A stretch of DNA of 64,000 nt from Arthrobacter globiformis (GCF_030818015.1 NZ_JAUSZX010000001.1:1922001-1986000); one strand, 5' to 3'. Shown: positions 27,274-37,380, counted from the first letter of the stretch. Notes: generated by a model not told the origin, from the letters alone. A program made the numbers and translations.

Positions 27274-27313
27274 ATGCATTCAGCGTGATCCTGGATGGCA
27301 GCAAAGCGCGCTG

Positions 27314-28147
27314 CTAGCGGGCGCTCCGGCTGCGGCTGGTCTTGGTGGTGGCCATGAGGTTTCCGAGCAGCGTGTCGTAGAGCCCGGCCGCGGCCTTGGC
27401 GGAGTCGCCGGGCCAGTGGTGGACGGAATGCGCTGCGCCCTGGATTTGCTGCCAGTTGGCCTGCTCCGGGATGTGCGGAGCCAGCAGGAGGTCGCCGAAC
27501 ATGGCCTGCATCTCGGCTAGCCGGAAAGCGTGCTCGGAGGATCCGGAGCGCACCCGGTTGGCCACGATGCCGGCGGGGGAGAGGTTCGGTGCGAATTCCT
27601 GCCGGAACAGCTGGATGGCCCGCATGGTGCGTTCGGTGCCGGCCACGGAGAAGAGCCCGGGCTCGGCCACCAGGGCCACCTTGTTGCTGGCGGACCAAGC
27701 CATGCGGGTGAGGCCGTTCAGGGACGGCGGGCAGTCCACCAGAATGAGTTCGTAGGCATCCGCACCGGCGAGCACCGCGGACAGTCTGCGCAGATCGCGC
27801 TTGCCAAGGTCGGGCCGGTCGTAGATGCCGGTGTACGCGGACCCGACGGCGACATCGAGCACCGCGGGGCCGGAACCGTTAACGGTTACCCGGCTGATCC
27901 AGCCGCTGGGCACGACGTTCTCTGCGATCTTGGCCTTGCGCGGATTCTTCAGCATCCTGCCGATGTCCAGCTTGTCGCTGGGCTGCACCCCGAGGGCTGT
28001 GCTGGCATCGGCATGGGGATCGAGGTCAACTACGAGGGTTGGGATGCCTGCGGCCAGTGCCGCAGACGCCAGTCCGGTTGTAACGGATGTCTTGCCGACA
28101 CCGCCCTTGAGGCTGCTGATGCTGACTACTTGCACTTGATAAACCAA
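27314..28147 (-). CDS. Orphan ParA-family ATPase
   Basis: This protein of about 277 residues has the deviant Walker A SLKGGVGKTSVT (about 13-24), LVVDLDPHADASTALG (about 38-53) and Walker B LILVDCPPSL. There is no ParB-like gene beside it. The start is uncertain: TTG at 28147 or GTG at 28135 are both possible and neither has a strong ribosome site. The C-terminus is basic (KTSRSRSAR). It probably positions some cellular cargo or DNA; the partner is unknown. Confidence 0.82.
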   Translation of the reverse strand: MVYQVQVVSISSLKGGVGKTSVTTGLASAALAAGIPTLVVDLDPHADASTALGVQPSDKLDIGRMLKNPRKAKIAENVVPSGWISRVTVNGSGPAVLDVAVGSAYTGIYDRPDLGKRDLRRLSAVLAGADAYELILVDCPPSLNGLTRMAWSASNKVALVAEPGLFSVAGTERTMRAIQLFRQEFAPNLSPAGIVANRVRSGSSEHAFRLAEMQAMFGDLLLAPHIPEQANWQQIQGAAHSVHHWPGDSAKAAAGLYDTLLGNLMATTKTSRSRSAR

Positions 28148-28307
28148 TACCTAACGCCGGTTGCCGTGTTGGGGTACGTTCCGTTCCGGTGCTGCCGGAA
28201 CCGGGGCAGGCTTCCGCCGCCCCATTCATCATATGTTGACCTCGGCCGGAATCCCTTCTTATCGGGATCCGGGCATGCCTCCCCGTCTGGACCGTCCGGC
28301 GTCGTCG

Positions 28308-28393
28308 TTCAGGAGAAGCAAAGCGGTTCAGTAGAAGCAAAGGCGGCAGTGCAGCGGAAGCAAACGGTGGCAGCACAGCGGCAGTAAATACGG
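28308..28393. repeat. Degenerate 20-24 bp repeats upstream of pyc
   Basis: Three units sharing a CAGNNGAAGCAAA core start near 28310, 28328 and 28351, and a fourth decayed unit follows (CAGCGGCAGTAAA). They lie in the 376-bp gap between the divergent ParA-type gene and pyc, which otherwise holds only the palindrome at 28443 and probable promoters. Confidence 0.55.
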
Positions 28394-28442
28394 GCCGGCA
28401 GTGAATATGGCCGGGACATGACGGATAATTCTGTGATGGTAG

Positions 28443-28458
28443 ACACAATGATTTGTGT
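28443..28458. promoter_or_regulatory. Inverted repeat ACACAA-N4-TTGTGT upstream of pyc
   Basis: Perfect 6-bp arms flank TGAT about 66 bp before the pyc ATG. The position suits an operator for pyruvate carboxylase; the binding protein is not identified. Confidence 0.45.
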
Positions 28459-28523
28459 TTCATCGGGCCCGTCTTACACACTGTGACCACTTACCGATAC
28501 ACCCGCAATGATGCAGGAGAAGT

Positions 28524-31500
28524 ATGTTTTCCAAGATTCTGGTGGCCAACCGCGGAGAAATCGCAATCCGTGCTTTCCGCGCTGGCTACGAACTGGGCGC
28601 CAAGACAGTCGCCGTGTTCCCCAATGAGGACCGTAGCTCGATCCACCGCCAGAAGGCCGACGAGGCGTATCTGATCGGCGAAGAGGGCCACCCTGTCCGC
28701 GCCTACCTGGACGTTGACGAGGTGGTTCGCGTTGCCAAGGAGTCCGGTGCGGACGCCATCTACCCCGGTTACGGCTTCCTCTCCGAGAATCCGGACCTTG
28801 CGCGTGCCGCGAAGGCCGCAGGGATCACCTTCGTGGGCCCGCCCGCGGAGGTCCTGGAACTCGCCGGCAACAAGGTGGCCGCGCTGGAGGCCGCCCGCAA
28901 GGCTGGTGTCCCCGTGCTGAAGTCGAGCGCGCCGTCGAAGGACCTCGACGAACTGATCGCTGCTGCGGATGAGATCGGCTTCCCCATCTTTGCCAAGGCC
29001 GTGGCAGGCGGCGGCGGGCGCGGCATGCGCCGCGTCGACACCCGCGAAGCCCTGCCGGAGGCGCTGCAGTCCGCCATGCGCGAGGCCGACGCAGCCTTCG
29101 GTGACCCCACCATGTTCCTTGAGCAGGCCGTGCTGCGCCCGCGCCACATCGAGGTCCAGATCCTGGCCGACGCCGAGGGCAACGTCATGCACCTCTTCGA
29201 GCGTGACTGTTCCATCCAGCGCCGCCACCAGAAAGTCATCGAGATCGCCCCGGCCCCCAACCTGGACGAAGGCATCCGCCAGGCCCTGTACCGGGACGCC
29301 GTGAAGTTCGCCAAGGCCCTGAACTACGTCAACGCCGGAACGGTCGAGTTCCTGGTGGACACTGTGGGCGAACGCGCCGGCCAGCACGTTTTCATCGAAA
29401 TGAATCCCCGCATCCAGGTGGAGCACACCGTCACGGAAGAGGTCACCGACGTCGACCTCGTCCAGGCGCAGATGCGTATCGCCGCCGGCGAGACCTTGGC
29501 CGACCTGGGCCTGTCCCAAGAGACGGTCTTCCTCAAGGGCGCCGCGCTGCAGAGCCGCATCACCACCGAGGACCCGGCCAACGGCTTCCGGCCCGACGTT
29601 GGAAAGATCACCGGTTACCGCTCCGCCGGCGGTGCCGGCGTAAGGCTCGACGGCGGTACCGTCTACTCGGGTGCCGAGATCAGCCCGCACTTCGACTCCA
29701 TGCTTGTGAAGCTCACCTGCCGCGGCCGGGACTACCCCGCCGCTGTTGCCAGGGCCCGCCGGGCGCTGGCGGAGTTCCGTATCCGCGGTGTCTCCACCAA
29801 CATCTCCTTCCTCCAGGCCGTGCTTGACGATCCGGACTTCATCGCCGGCAACGTGGCCACGTCATTCATCGACGAACGGCCCGAACTGCTCAAGGCGCGC
29901 GTCTCCGCCGACCGCGGAACCAAGCTGCTGACGTGGCTCGCCGAGGTCACCGTGAACAAGCCGAACGGCGAGCTTCCGGTCCGCAGCAACCCCGCGGACA
30001 AGCTCCCCGCAGTCTCCAGCGCTGAGGCCCGCCCCGGCTCCCGCCAGCGGCTCCTGGAACTCGGACCGGAGGGATTCGCCAAGGCCCTGCGCGAGCAGAC
30101 GGCCGTCGCCGTAACCGACACCACCTTCCGCGACGCCCACCAGTCCCTGCTGGCCACCCGCGTCCGCACCAGGGACCTGGTGGCAGCCGGACCCGCGGTC
30201 GCCTCCCTCCTGCCGGACCTGCTGTCCGTCGAAGCCTGGGGAGGCGCCACCTACGACGTCGCCCTGCGGTTCCTCGGAGAGGATCCCTGGGACCGGCTGG
30301 CGGCGCTGCGCAAGGCCCTGCCGAACATCTGCCTGCAGATGCTGCTCCGCGGCCGGAACACCGTGGGCTACACCCCGTACCCCGAGGAAGTGACCGAGGC
30401 CTTCGTCAACGAGGCAGCGGCCACGGGCATCGACATCTTCCGCATCTTCGATGCACTGAACGACGTCAGCCAGATGGCACCTGCCATCCGCGCCGTCCGG
30501 GCCACCGGCACCGCCGTCGCCGAGGTGGCGCTGTGCTACACGGGCGACCTGCTGGACCCGGAAGAGAAGCTCTACACGCTGGACTACTACCTGGGCCTGG
30601 CGGACAAGATCGTCGAAGCCGGCGCCCACATCCTGGCCATCAAGGACATGGCAGGCCTGCTGCGTCCGGCAGCCGCCGCGAAGCTCGTCTCGGCACTGCG
30701 GGAACGCTTTGACCTCCCGGTCCACCTGCACACCCACGACACCGCAGGCGGCCAGCTCGCCACCCTGCTCTCGGCAGTCGATGCCGGCGTCGACGCTGTG
30801 GATGTCGCCTCGGCATCCCTCGCCGGCACCACGAGCCAGCCGTCGGCGTCGGCCCTGGTTGCTGCCCTGGCCCACACGGAACGTGACACCGGGCTCAGCC
30901 TGGCAGCGGTCAGCTCGCTCGAGCCCTACTGGGAGGCCGTGCGCAGGGTTTACGCCCCCTTCGAATCGGGCCTGCCGGGTCCGACCGGCCGCGTGTACCA
31001 GCACGAAATCCCGGGCGGGCAGCTGTCCAACCTTCGCCAGCAGGCCATCGCGCTGGGCCTGGGCGAGCGCTTCGAGGCGATCGAGGACATGTACACGGCC
31101 GCCGACCGGATCCTGGGCCACCTGGTCAAGGTCACCCCGTCATCGAAGGTGGTGGGCGACCTCGCCCTGCACCTTGTGGGCCTGAACGCAGACCCGGCCG
31201 ACTTCAACGAGAACCCGCAGAACTACGACATCCCGGACTCCGTCATCGGCTTCCTGTCCGGCGAACTGGGCGATCCTCCGGGAGGCTGGCCGGAACCGTT
31301 CCGCACCAAGGCCCTCCAGGGCCGGAGCATCAAGGTCCGCGACGCCGAACTGAGCGCCGAGGACAGTGCGGCTCTCCGCGGCGACTCGAAGACCCGCCAG
31401 CAGACGCTGAACCGGCTGCTGTTCGCCGGGCCGACCAAGGACTACCTCAAGAGCCGGGAGACGTACGGCGACGTTTCGGTCCTGGACACCCGCGACTACC

Positions 31501-31919
31501 TTTACGGTCTGCAGCGCGGCGAGGAGCACGTGATCCAGCTCGAAAAGGGTGTGCGCCTCATCGCGTCCCTGGAAGCTGTGTCGGAGCCGGACGAGAAGGG
31601 CATGCGCACGGTCATGTGCACGCTGAACGGGCAGTCCCGCCCGGTCTCGGTGCGCGATAAGTCCGTGGTCAGCAATGTGAAGACGGCAGAGAAGGCGGAC
31701 GCGTCCGTGCCGGGTCACGTCGCAGCTCCCTTCGCAGGCGCAGTGACGGTCACCGTCAAGGCGGGCGACACCGTCAAAGCAGGCGACACCGTTGCCACCA
31801 TCGAAGCGATGAAGATGGAGGCATCCATCACGACGCCGGTGGGCGGCAAGGTGACGCGGCTGGCCATTTCCGCTGTGGAACAGGTGCAGGGCGGTGACCT
31901 GCTGATCGTCGTCGACTAG
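28524..31919 (+). CDS. pyc: Pyruvate carboxylase
   Basis: This 1131-residue biotin enzyme carboxylates pyruvate to oxaloacetate, refilling the TCA cycle. The order is biotin carboxylase with ATP-grasp (about 1-450; VAGGGGRGMRRV, EMNPRIQVEHTVTEE), carboxyltransferase (about 525-800; DTTFRDAHQSLLATRVRT), the conserved PYC domain, and a biotinyl domain with EAMKMEA (biotinyl Lys about 1098). Length is normal for the single-chain form. A strong hairpin follows the gene. Confidence 0.96.
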   Translation: MFSKILVANRGEIAIRAFRAGYELGAKTVAVFPNEDRSSIHRQKADEAYLIGEEGHPVRAYLDVDEVVRVAKESGADAIYPGYGFLSENPDLARAAKAAGITFVGPPAEVLELAGNKVAALEAARKAGVPVLKSSAPSKDLDELIAAADEIGFPIFAKAVAGGGGRGMRRVDTREALPEALQSAMREADAAFGDPTMFLEQAVLRPRHIEVQILADAEGNVMHLFERDCSIQRRHQKVIEIAPAPNLDEGIRQALYRDAVKFAKALNYVNAGTVEFLVDTVGERAGQHVFIEMNPRIQVEHTVTEEVTDVDLVQAQMRIAAGETLADLGLSQETVFLKGAALQSRITTEDPANGFRPDVGKITGYRSAGGAGVRLDGGTVYSGAEISPHFDSMLVKLTCRGRDYPAAVARARRALAEFRIRGVSTNISFLQAVLDDPDFIAGNVATSFIDERPELLKARVSADRGTKLLTWLAEVTVNKPNGELPVRSNPADKLPAVSSAEARPGSRQRLLELGPEGFAKALREQTAVAVTDTTFRDAHQSLLATRVRTRDLVAAGPAVASLLPDLLSVEAWGGATYDVALRFLGEDPWDRLAALRKALPNICLQMLLRGRNTVGYTPYPEEVTEAFVNEAAATGIDIFRIFDALNDVSQMAPAIRAVRATGTAVAEVALCYTGDLLDPEEKLYTLDYYLGLADKIVEAGAHILAIKDMAGLLRPAAAAKLVSALRERFDLPVHLHTHDTAGGQLATLLSAVDAGVDAVDVASASLAGTTSQPSASALVAALAHTERDTGLSLAAVSSLEPYWEAVRRVYAPFESGLPGPTGRVYQHEIPGGQLSNLRQQAIALGLGERFEAIEDMYTAADRILGHLVKVTPSSKVVGDLALHLVGLNADPADFNENPQNYDIPDSVIGFLSGELGDPPGGWPEPFRTKALQGRSIKVRDAELSAEDSAALRGDSKTRQQTLNRLLFAGPTKDYLKSRETYGDVSVLDTRDYLYGLQRGEEHVIQLEKGVRLIASLEAVSEPDEKGMRTVMCTLNGQSRPVSVRDKSVVSNVKTAEKADASVPGHVAAPFAGAVTVTVKAGDTVKAGDTVATIEAMKMEASITTPVGGKVTRLAISAVEQVQGGDLLIVVD

Positions 31920-31965
31920 GCGACTGTTGAGCAGGTGCCCGGCGGGCAGAATGACCGCTGACTAG

Positions 31966-31996
31966 CCTGCAGGGTGGCCAGCGGCCGCCCTGCAGG
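31966..31996 (+). terminator. GC-rich hairpin after pyc
   Basis: CCTGCAGGGTGGCC (31966-31979) pairs with GGCCGCCCTGCAGG (31983-31996) across a 3-base loop, with a single G-U pair. No T-tract follows, so it may be a terminator or an mRNA 3'-stabilising hairpin. Confidence 0.65.
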
Positions 31997-32115
31997 TAGG
32001 GTGGAAAACAGAAAAAAGTTGTGGGGACGGCGCCAAGCCGCCCCCACAGCCATTTCCGAACCACACCGGCAGCCTGGAACTCCACCGGCAGCCGGTACAA
32101 GACAGAGCGGAAGCC

Positions 32116-33495
32116 ATGACGCAGACCAATACGCCCAAGCCCGGGCCGCGCCCCGACAGGCCCCCCGTCATCGATGTTGCGGGGGAGGCTGGAACCCGTC
32201 CCCGCGGCCCCTCTCCGGCGGACACTGCAGACGTGTCACCGTCAGAGGCCACCGGCGTGGTGCCGACAGGGGACATCAGCGTGGTGACCGTTTCCGACGC
32301 CCAGGACCGCACGTCCGCCGGGTCGCTCTCCGCAGTCGGTGGCGTGGTGCAGCAGGGAACGGCGTCGGCGGCCATGCCCGTCGTGACGGCGGGTGCCGGC
32401 GGGGTCAACGCTGCGGATGTCAGTGCAGGCGATAAGGACCAAGCCGGCACAGCCGCCGCGGGCACGGAGCCAGCCGGCACAGATTCGGCAGCCGACTTGG
32501 CTGCCGCCGAACAGGCGCCGGCTGAAGAAGCCAGGGAGCTCCCCGGGCGCCGCGAGCGTCCCGAGGGACCTGAGCCCGCTGCCGCCCTGACCGCCGACCG
32601 TCTCCTCACCAGGTCCGCAGCCGCACCGGTCTCGGGCTGGCGCCGGTGGCTGTACCAGGCAACCCTGGGCCACGTGAACCTGGGCGACTCGGACCAGGTC
32701 CGCATCCAGCGGGCAATGGAGCACCGCATCGCCCTGCGGCTGGGGGAGCGGACCCGGTACGTGCCGGTGCTCTCGCGCAAGGGCGGAGTGGGCAAGACCA
32801 CCGTCACCACGCTGCTCGGCATGGTACTGGCGGAGCTGCGTGAGGACCGGGTCATCGCAATGGATGCGAATCCGGACCGGGGCACGCTCTCGGACCGTTC
32901 CCCGGGTAGGGCTGATTTCACGGCGCGCCAGCTGGTTAAGGACAGGTTCACCGTGAACTCGTTCGCACAGCTGTCCAACTACACCGCGCGCGACGGTTCG
33001 CGCCTCGATGTTCTTGCCTCGGACACAGATCCCATGGTGGCCCACGCCTTCGACGACGCCGACTACCGCGCAGTCACCGACATTCTGGGCCGGTACTACT
33101 CGATCGTGCTCACCGACTCAGGCACCGGCATGGTGCACTCGGTCATGAAGGGCACGCTGGAAAAGGCCGACGCCGTGGTTCTCGTTTCGGGCGGCAGCGT
33201 GGATGAGGCCCGGCTGGCGTCCGAAACGCTGTCCTGGCTTGAAGCCCACGGCCGCCAGGATCTCGTCTCCAAAGCCACGGTGGTCATCAACATGGCCGCC
33301 GGCAACCGCACCCTGGTCAACATCGACGAAATCGAGCAGCACTTTCTGTCCCGGGTCAAGAATGTGGTGCGGATTCCGCACGACCGGCATCTGGCGGAAG
33401 GTTCGCGGATCCGCCTCGGCCAGTTGAAGCCGGCCACCCGCGCCGCGGCTGTGGAGCTGGCCGCGCTGGTGGTGGACGAGCTGCAGCAGGCCTGA
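32116..33495 (+). CDS. MinD/ParA-like ATPase with long disordered N-terminus
   Basis: This 459-residue protein has an acidic Ala/Gly/Pro-rich, probably disordered N-terminal half (about 1-170) and a C-terminal SIMIBI ATPase with SRKGGVGKTTVTTLLG (about 217-232), AMDANPDRGTLSDR (about 250-263) and LTDSGTGMVHS. The DANPDRGTL motif is typical of actinobacterial MinD-like proteins related to EspI. No type VII secretion or division partner is nearby. Its partner and cargo are unknown. It converges on the acyl-CoA synthetase gene with 21 bp between stops. Confidence 0.85.
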   Translation: MTQTNTPKPGPRPDRPPVIDVAGEAGTRPRGPSPADTADVSPSEATGVVPTGDISVVTVSDAQDRTSAGSLSAVGGVVQQGTASAAMPVVTAGAGGVNAADVSAGDKDQAGTAAAGTEPAGTDSAADLAAAEQAPAEEARELPGRRERPEGPEPAAALTADRLLTRSAAAPVSGWRRWLYQATLGHVNLGDSDQVRIQRAMEHRIALRLGERTRYVPVLSRKGGVGKTTVTTLLGMVLAELREDRVIAMDANPDRGTLSDRSPGRADFTARQLVKDRFTVNSFAQLSNYTARDGSRLDVLASDTDPMVAHAFDDADYRAVTDILGRYYSIVLTDSGTGMVHSVMKGTLEKADAVVLVSGGSVDEARLASETLSWLEAHGRQDLVSKATVVINMAAGNRTLVNIDEIEQHFLSRVKNVVRIPHDRHLAEGSRIRLGQLKPATRAAAVELAALVVDELQQA

Positions 33496-33516
33496 GCCGG
33501 TGGATAAAACTCCCGT

Positions 33517-35337
33517 CTAGGCGCGGGTGGGCTTCGGCGACTTGTACATTTCGTCGATAACCCCTTCGAAGTCCTTCATGACCTGGGCGCGCTTGACCTT
33601 CATGGACGGGGTCAGGTGGCCGGAGGCTTCGGTGAAGTCGCTTGGCACGATCCGGAAGGACTTGATGGCCTCCGCCTGCGACACCGACTGGTTGGCCTGG
33701 TTGATGAGCTCCTGCACCGCCGCCTTCACCTCGGCATGCCCGGCGGCGTCGCCCAGGGGCGTGTCGGCCGGCAGGCCATGGCGCTGCAGCCAGCCCGGAA
33801 GGGCTTCCTCATCGAGTGTCACGAGGGCGCCGATGAAGGGGCGGTTGTCACCCACGACGAGTACTTGTGACACCAGCGCATCTGCCCGGATCTGGTCCTC
33901 GAGCAGTGCGGGAACCACATTCTTGCCGCCGGCGGTAACGATGATTTCCTTCTTTCGGCCAGTGATCAGCAGGTAGCCGTCCTCGTCCAGCTGGCCGAGG
34001 TCCCCGGTGCGGAACCAGCCATCAACGAACGACTCCTCCGTCAGGTCGGGGCGCTGGTAGTATCCCCGCATGACGCAGGTGCCCTTGACGAGGATCTCGC
34101 CGTCGTCGGCAATCCTCACGCTGTTGCCGGGAATCGGGACGCCGACCGTGCCGATCTTGATCCGTTCCGGCGTGTTGACGCTGACGGGCGCCGTGGTTTC
34201 GGTGAGGCCGTAGCCTTCCAGGATCTGCAGGCCGATGCCCTGGAAGAAGTGGCCCAGACGCTCGCCCAGCGGGCCTCCGCCGGATACCGCATGGGCCACC
34301 TCGCCGCCCATGGCGGCGCGGAGCTTGGCGTAGACGAGCTTGTCGAAGATGGCGTGCCTGAGCTTCAGGCCCAGGCCGACGCGGCCGCCTTGCCTTGCCC
34401 GCGAGTACGCGATGGCCGTTTCGGCAGCCTTGTGGAAGATCGGGCCCTTGCCGCCGTCCTCGGCCTTGGTGAGGGCCGAGTTGTACACCTTTTCGAACAC
34501 CCGCGGCACGGCAAGGATGAACGTCGGCTTGTAGCTCTGCAGGTCGGGCAGCAGGTGTTTGATGTCAGGGGTGTGGGCCACGGTCACGCCGGCGGCCACG
34601 GCCAGGACCGAGATGAAGCGCGCGAAGACATGCGCCAGCGGCAGGAACATGATGGTGCGGGCCTGCTCATTGACGATGCGGCTCAGCGAGGTGGCCAGGG
34701 CGTCCTCGGACAGCTCAGCGAAGTTTCCGTGGGTCAATTCGCAGCCCTTGGGCCGGCCGGTGGTGCCAGAGGTGTAGATGATGGTGGCGAGGTCGCGAAG
34801 TCCCGCCGAGCTCCGGCGGGCTTCGAGTTCAACGTCGCTGACAGCGGCGCCGGCCGAACGCACGGCGTCGAGGCCGTCCCCCTCCAGTTGCCACACGTGG
34901 GCGAGTTCCGTCAGCCCCTCGGTGGCCGCGGCCTGCCGGATGATGTTTTCGTGGTGGCCCGATTCGCCAAATGCAGCGACGGCACCGGAATCGCCCAGGT
35001 TCCAGGCAACCTGGGAAGGCGACGACGTTTCGTAGATGGGAACAGAAACGCCACCTGCGAACCAGATGGCGAAGTCGATGAGTGCCCACTCGTAGCGGGT
35101 CCGGGACATGATGCCCACGCGGTCGCCCGCGCCGACGCCACTGGCGATGAGCCCTTTGGCGAGGGCTGACACGTCGGCCAAAAACTCCTTGGCCCGGATG
35201 TCCTGCCATTGGCCGGCGGAATCCAGACGCGAAAACAGGGCAGGGTTGGACGCCTTCGCCGCCTGGCGCAGTACAAGGTCCGTGATATTGCTGTCCAGGG
35301 GGACGTTCGCCAAGGGCGGAACGCTGAATTCGCGCAC
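33517..35337 (-). CDS. Long-chain acyl-CoA synthetase (AMP-binding, FadD15 type)
   Basis: This 606-residue ligase activates fatty acids to acyl-CoA. It has the AMP-binding P-loop YTSGTTGRPKG (about 188-198), the YGLTETTAP motif and the FRTGDLGQLDEDGYLLITGRKKEI segment (in pieces) with the C-terminal catalytic Lys region. GTG 35337 is chosen because CAAAGGAG lies just upstream; an in-frame codon at 35367 would place the ribosome site inside the gene. FadD15-type assignment comes from its location near plsC and aroG. Confidence 0.92.
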   Translation of the reverse strand: MREFSVPPLANVPLDSNITDLVLRQAAKASNPALFSRLDSAGQWQDIRAKEFLADVSALAKGLIASGVGAGDRVGIMSRTRYEWALIDFAIWFAGGVSVPIYETSSPSQVAWNLGDSGAVAAFGESGHHENIIRQAAATEGLTELAHVWQLEGDGLDAVRSAGAAVSDVELEARRSSAGLRDLATIIYTSGTTGRPKGCELTHGNFAELSEDALATSLSRIVNEQARTIMFLPLAHVFARFISVLAVAAGVTVAHTPDIKHLLPDLQSYKPTFILAVPRVFEKVYNSALTKAEDGGKGPIFHKAAETAIAYSRARQGGRVGLGLKLRHAIFDKLVYAKLRAAMGGEVAHAVSGGGPLGERLGHFFQGIGLQILEGYGLTETTAPVSVNTPERIKIGTVGVPIPGNSVRIADDGEILVKGTCVMRGYYQRPDLTEESFVDGWFRTGDLGQLDEDGYLLITGRKKEIIVTAGGKNVVPALLEDQIRADALVSQVLVVGDNRPFIGALVTLDEEALPGWLQRHGLPADTPLGDAAGHAEVKAAVQELINQANQSVSQAEAIKSFRIVPSDFTEASGHLTPSMKVKRAQVMKDFEGVIDEMYKSPKPTRA

Positions 35338-35531
35338 GTTAGCTCCTTTGATATCCGTTGGCCGCAACGGGTAACCCTAACCTTAGTACGTCATGTGGCG
35401 GTGGCCGGCAGATCTTGGTTACCCGCCGGTAACTTTACGCCGGAGGGCAACGCGCCGCCAGTTTCCCGGACGTACCGTTTGCGTGTCGTGGCTGCGAAGA
35501 CGCTCCACGGCGACACCTAGAATGGGGGATT

Positions 35532-36677
35532 ATGCAGCCCTCTCCGCCCAACGAGCAGCCAGTCCCGCCCCTTGACTCCAGTCGGAGCGGCCTGCCCGGG
35601 GGATGGGCGTTCCGGCGCGCGGTGTCACGGCACTCAATGTCGCGGCGCCCGGTATCGGGGTACGGCGGCCGGCTGGACGGCCACCGACTGTTCCGCCAGC
35701 AGCTGCGGCTGGGCCGGCGGGGACTTGCCATCGGCATCGACATTGGCGGCACCAAGGTTGCGGCCGGCGTGGTGGACGCCGAGGGCCGCATCCTGCGCGA
35801 GGCGCGGCGGTCCACGCCGGGAAGCGATCCGCGTGCAGTGGAGCGCGTCATCGTGGAACTGGTTGAGGAATTGAGCGCCGGCGCCCGGATCAGGTCCGTG
35901 GGCATTGGCGCCGCCGGCTGGATGGATCTCGACGGCGGCACGGTGCTGTTCAGCCCGCACCTCGCCTGGCGGAACGAACCGCTCCGGGAAAACCTGCAGC
36001 ACCTGCTGCGCCGCCCCGTCATGCTGGTTAACGACGCCGACGCTGCGGCCTGGGCCGAGTGGCGCTTTGGCGCTGGCCGGGGGCAGGACCGGCTGGTCTG
36101 CATCACCCTTGGCACCGGCATCGGCGGAGCCATGGTGATGGACGGGCACGTTGAACGCGGCAGGTTCGGCGTGGCGGGGGAGTTCGGCCACCAGATCATT
36201 ATGCCCGGTGGCCACCGGTGCGAGTGCGGCAACCGCGGCTGCTGGGAACAGTACGCCTCAGGCAACGCCCTTGGCCGGGAAGCGCGGGAACTGGCCCTGG
36301 CGAATTCGCCCGTGGCGCAGGAACTTCTCAAGGCCGTGGACGGAAGCGCCGAGCGCATCACCGGGGCGACTGTGACGGAACTGGCGGTCGCTGGCGACGC
36401 CGCCTCCCGGGAGCTGCTGGAGGACGTCGGGAACTGGCTCGGGCTGGGGCTGGCGAACCTTGCCGCCGCCCTTGATCCCGGGAAGTTCGTGATTGGCGGC
36501 GGTCTGTGCGCGGCCGGCGAACTGCTGGTGGCTCCGGCGCGCAAGGCCTTTGCCCGTAACCTCACCGGCCGCGGATTCCGTCCGGCCGCAGAAATCGACT
36601 TGGCCGCCCTGGGGCCCAACGCCGGCCTGATCGGAGCTGCCGACCTGTCGCGGGTCAGCAGCCGTACGCACCGCTGA
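35532..36677 (+). CDS. ROK-family glucokinase
   Basis: This 381-residue sugar kinase has the ATP loop GIDIGGTKVAAGVVD (about 68-82), the catalytic VNDADAAAWAEW (Asp about 168) and the ROK zinc signature CECGNRGCWEQY (about 232-243), so glucose phosphorylation is the likely reaction. About 60 basic residues precede the fold; the true start may be ATG 35637 or another internal codon. Its TGA is followed 17 bp later by a copy of CCGCTGAC. Confidence 0.87.
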   Translation: MQPSPPNEQPVPPLDSSRSGLPGGWAFRRAVSRHSMSRRPVSGYGGRLDGHRLFRQQLRLGRRGLAIGIDIGGTKVAAGVVDAEGRILREARRSTPGSDPRAVERVIVELVEELSAGARIRSVGIGAAGWMDLDGGTVLFSPHLAWRNEPLRENLQHLLRRPVMLVNDADAAAWAEWRFGAGRGQDRLVCITLGTGIGGAMVMDGHVERGRFGVAGEFGHQIIMPGGHRCECGNRGCWEQYASGNALGREARELALANSPVAQELLKAVDGSAERITGATVTELAVAGDAASRELLEDVGNWLGLGLANLAAALDPGKFVIGGGLCAAGELLVAPARKAFARNLTGRGFRPAAEIDLAALGPNAGLIGAADLSRVSSRTHR

Positions 36678-36704
36678 CCCCGGTCCGCCGCTGACGGAGG
36701 CGTC
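36671..36704 (+). repeat. 17-bp stop-anchored repeat after the ROK kinase gene
   Basis: CCGCTGAC occurs at 36671 and 36688 (17-bp period); the first copy holds the TGA stop (36675-36677) and the second repeats it. The rest of the unit is only partly conserved. Confidence 0.5.
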
Positions 36705-37380
36705 AGACCCGGGCGCCGTCGTCGTTCTCGTCCTTCTCCTGCGGCAGCTTCATGATCAGATACACCACAGCCCCGATGAAGACGGCCACCATGCCGAGGA
36801 TTGCCAGCAGCGGCGCGGAGCGCCAGAACATTGACGACAGGACGAGGGCAACCGGGGCACCCACGGCGCCCAGCCACGCCAGCATCGTCAGCGGATCCGT
36901 CGCCGAAAGCTTGGGAGGCTCCTCCGGGACGAACTCGCCGTCGTCGTCCTCGACGCTGTAGTCGCGCGGATCCCCGGCGCTGGAGGGAACGTCAGCCTGG
37001 CCGGACCGGGTGGCCTCCTGCTGCCCGGCTGCTTTCTCCCGGTCTGCAGCCTGCTGCCGCTCGGCCGCTGACAGTTCCCGTGGGGCCCGGGGCGCCAGGC
37101 CCAGCGGATCGAAGTCCGTGAAGCGCTTTGCAGCGCTTTCCGGACCGGAAGCGTCCGCCTGTTCTGCCGGTGCAGGGCCGGTGTCGTCGCTGGTAGCCAT
37201 GCTGTGCCGGGGACCGCCGTGATGGCGCGGAGACCCGGGGGCTGGGGAGTCCCCGTCGCCGGGGACGACGTCCGGATCGGGAGCCGGGGTGTCGCCCTGG
37301 AGCCTTGCCACCAGGTCGAGCCAGACGGCGTCGTCCTGGTTGGCACTCGGATCGGACGAATTCGAATCGGGCCTATTCAT
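36703..37380 (-). CDS. Hypothetical protein with two C-terminal membrane segments
   Basis: This 225-residue protein of unknown function has a charged, Pro/Ala-rich cytoplasmic part (about 1-150) and two membrane segments near the C-terminus (about 162-185 and 188-210), ending in an acidic tail. The start motif MNRPDSN and a segment AVWLDLVARLQGDTP (about 18-32) recur in actinobacterial proteins at this locus. It overlaps the stop of the upstream hydrolase by 8 bp and belongs to the same leftward operon. Confidence 0.8.
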   Translation of the reverse strand: MNRPDSNSSDPSANQDDAVWLDLVARLQGDTPAPDPDVVPGDGDSPAPGSPRHHGGPRHSMATSDDTGPAPAEQADASGPESAAKRFTDFDPLGLAPRAPRELSAAERQQAADREKAAGQQEATRSGQADVPSSAGDPRDYSVEDDDGEFVPEEPPKLSATDPLTMLAWLGAVGAPVALVLSSMFWRSAPLLAILGMVAVFIGAVVYLIMKLPQEKDENDDGARV

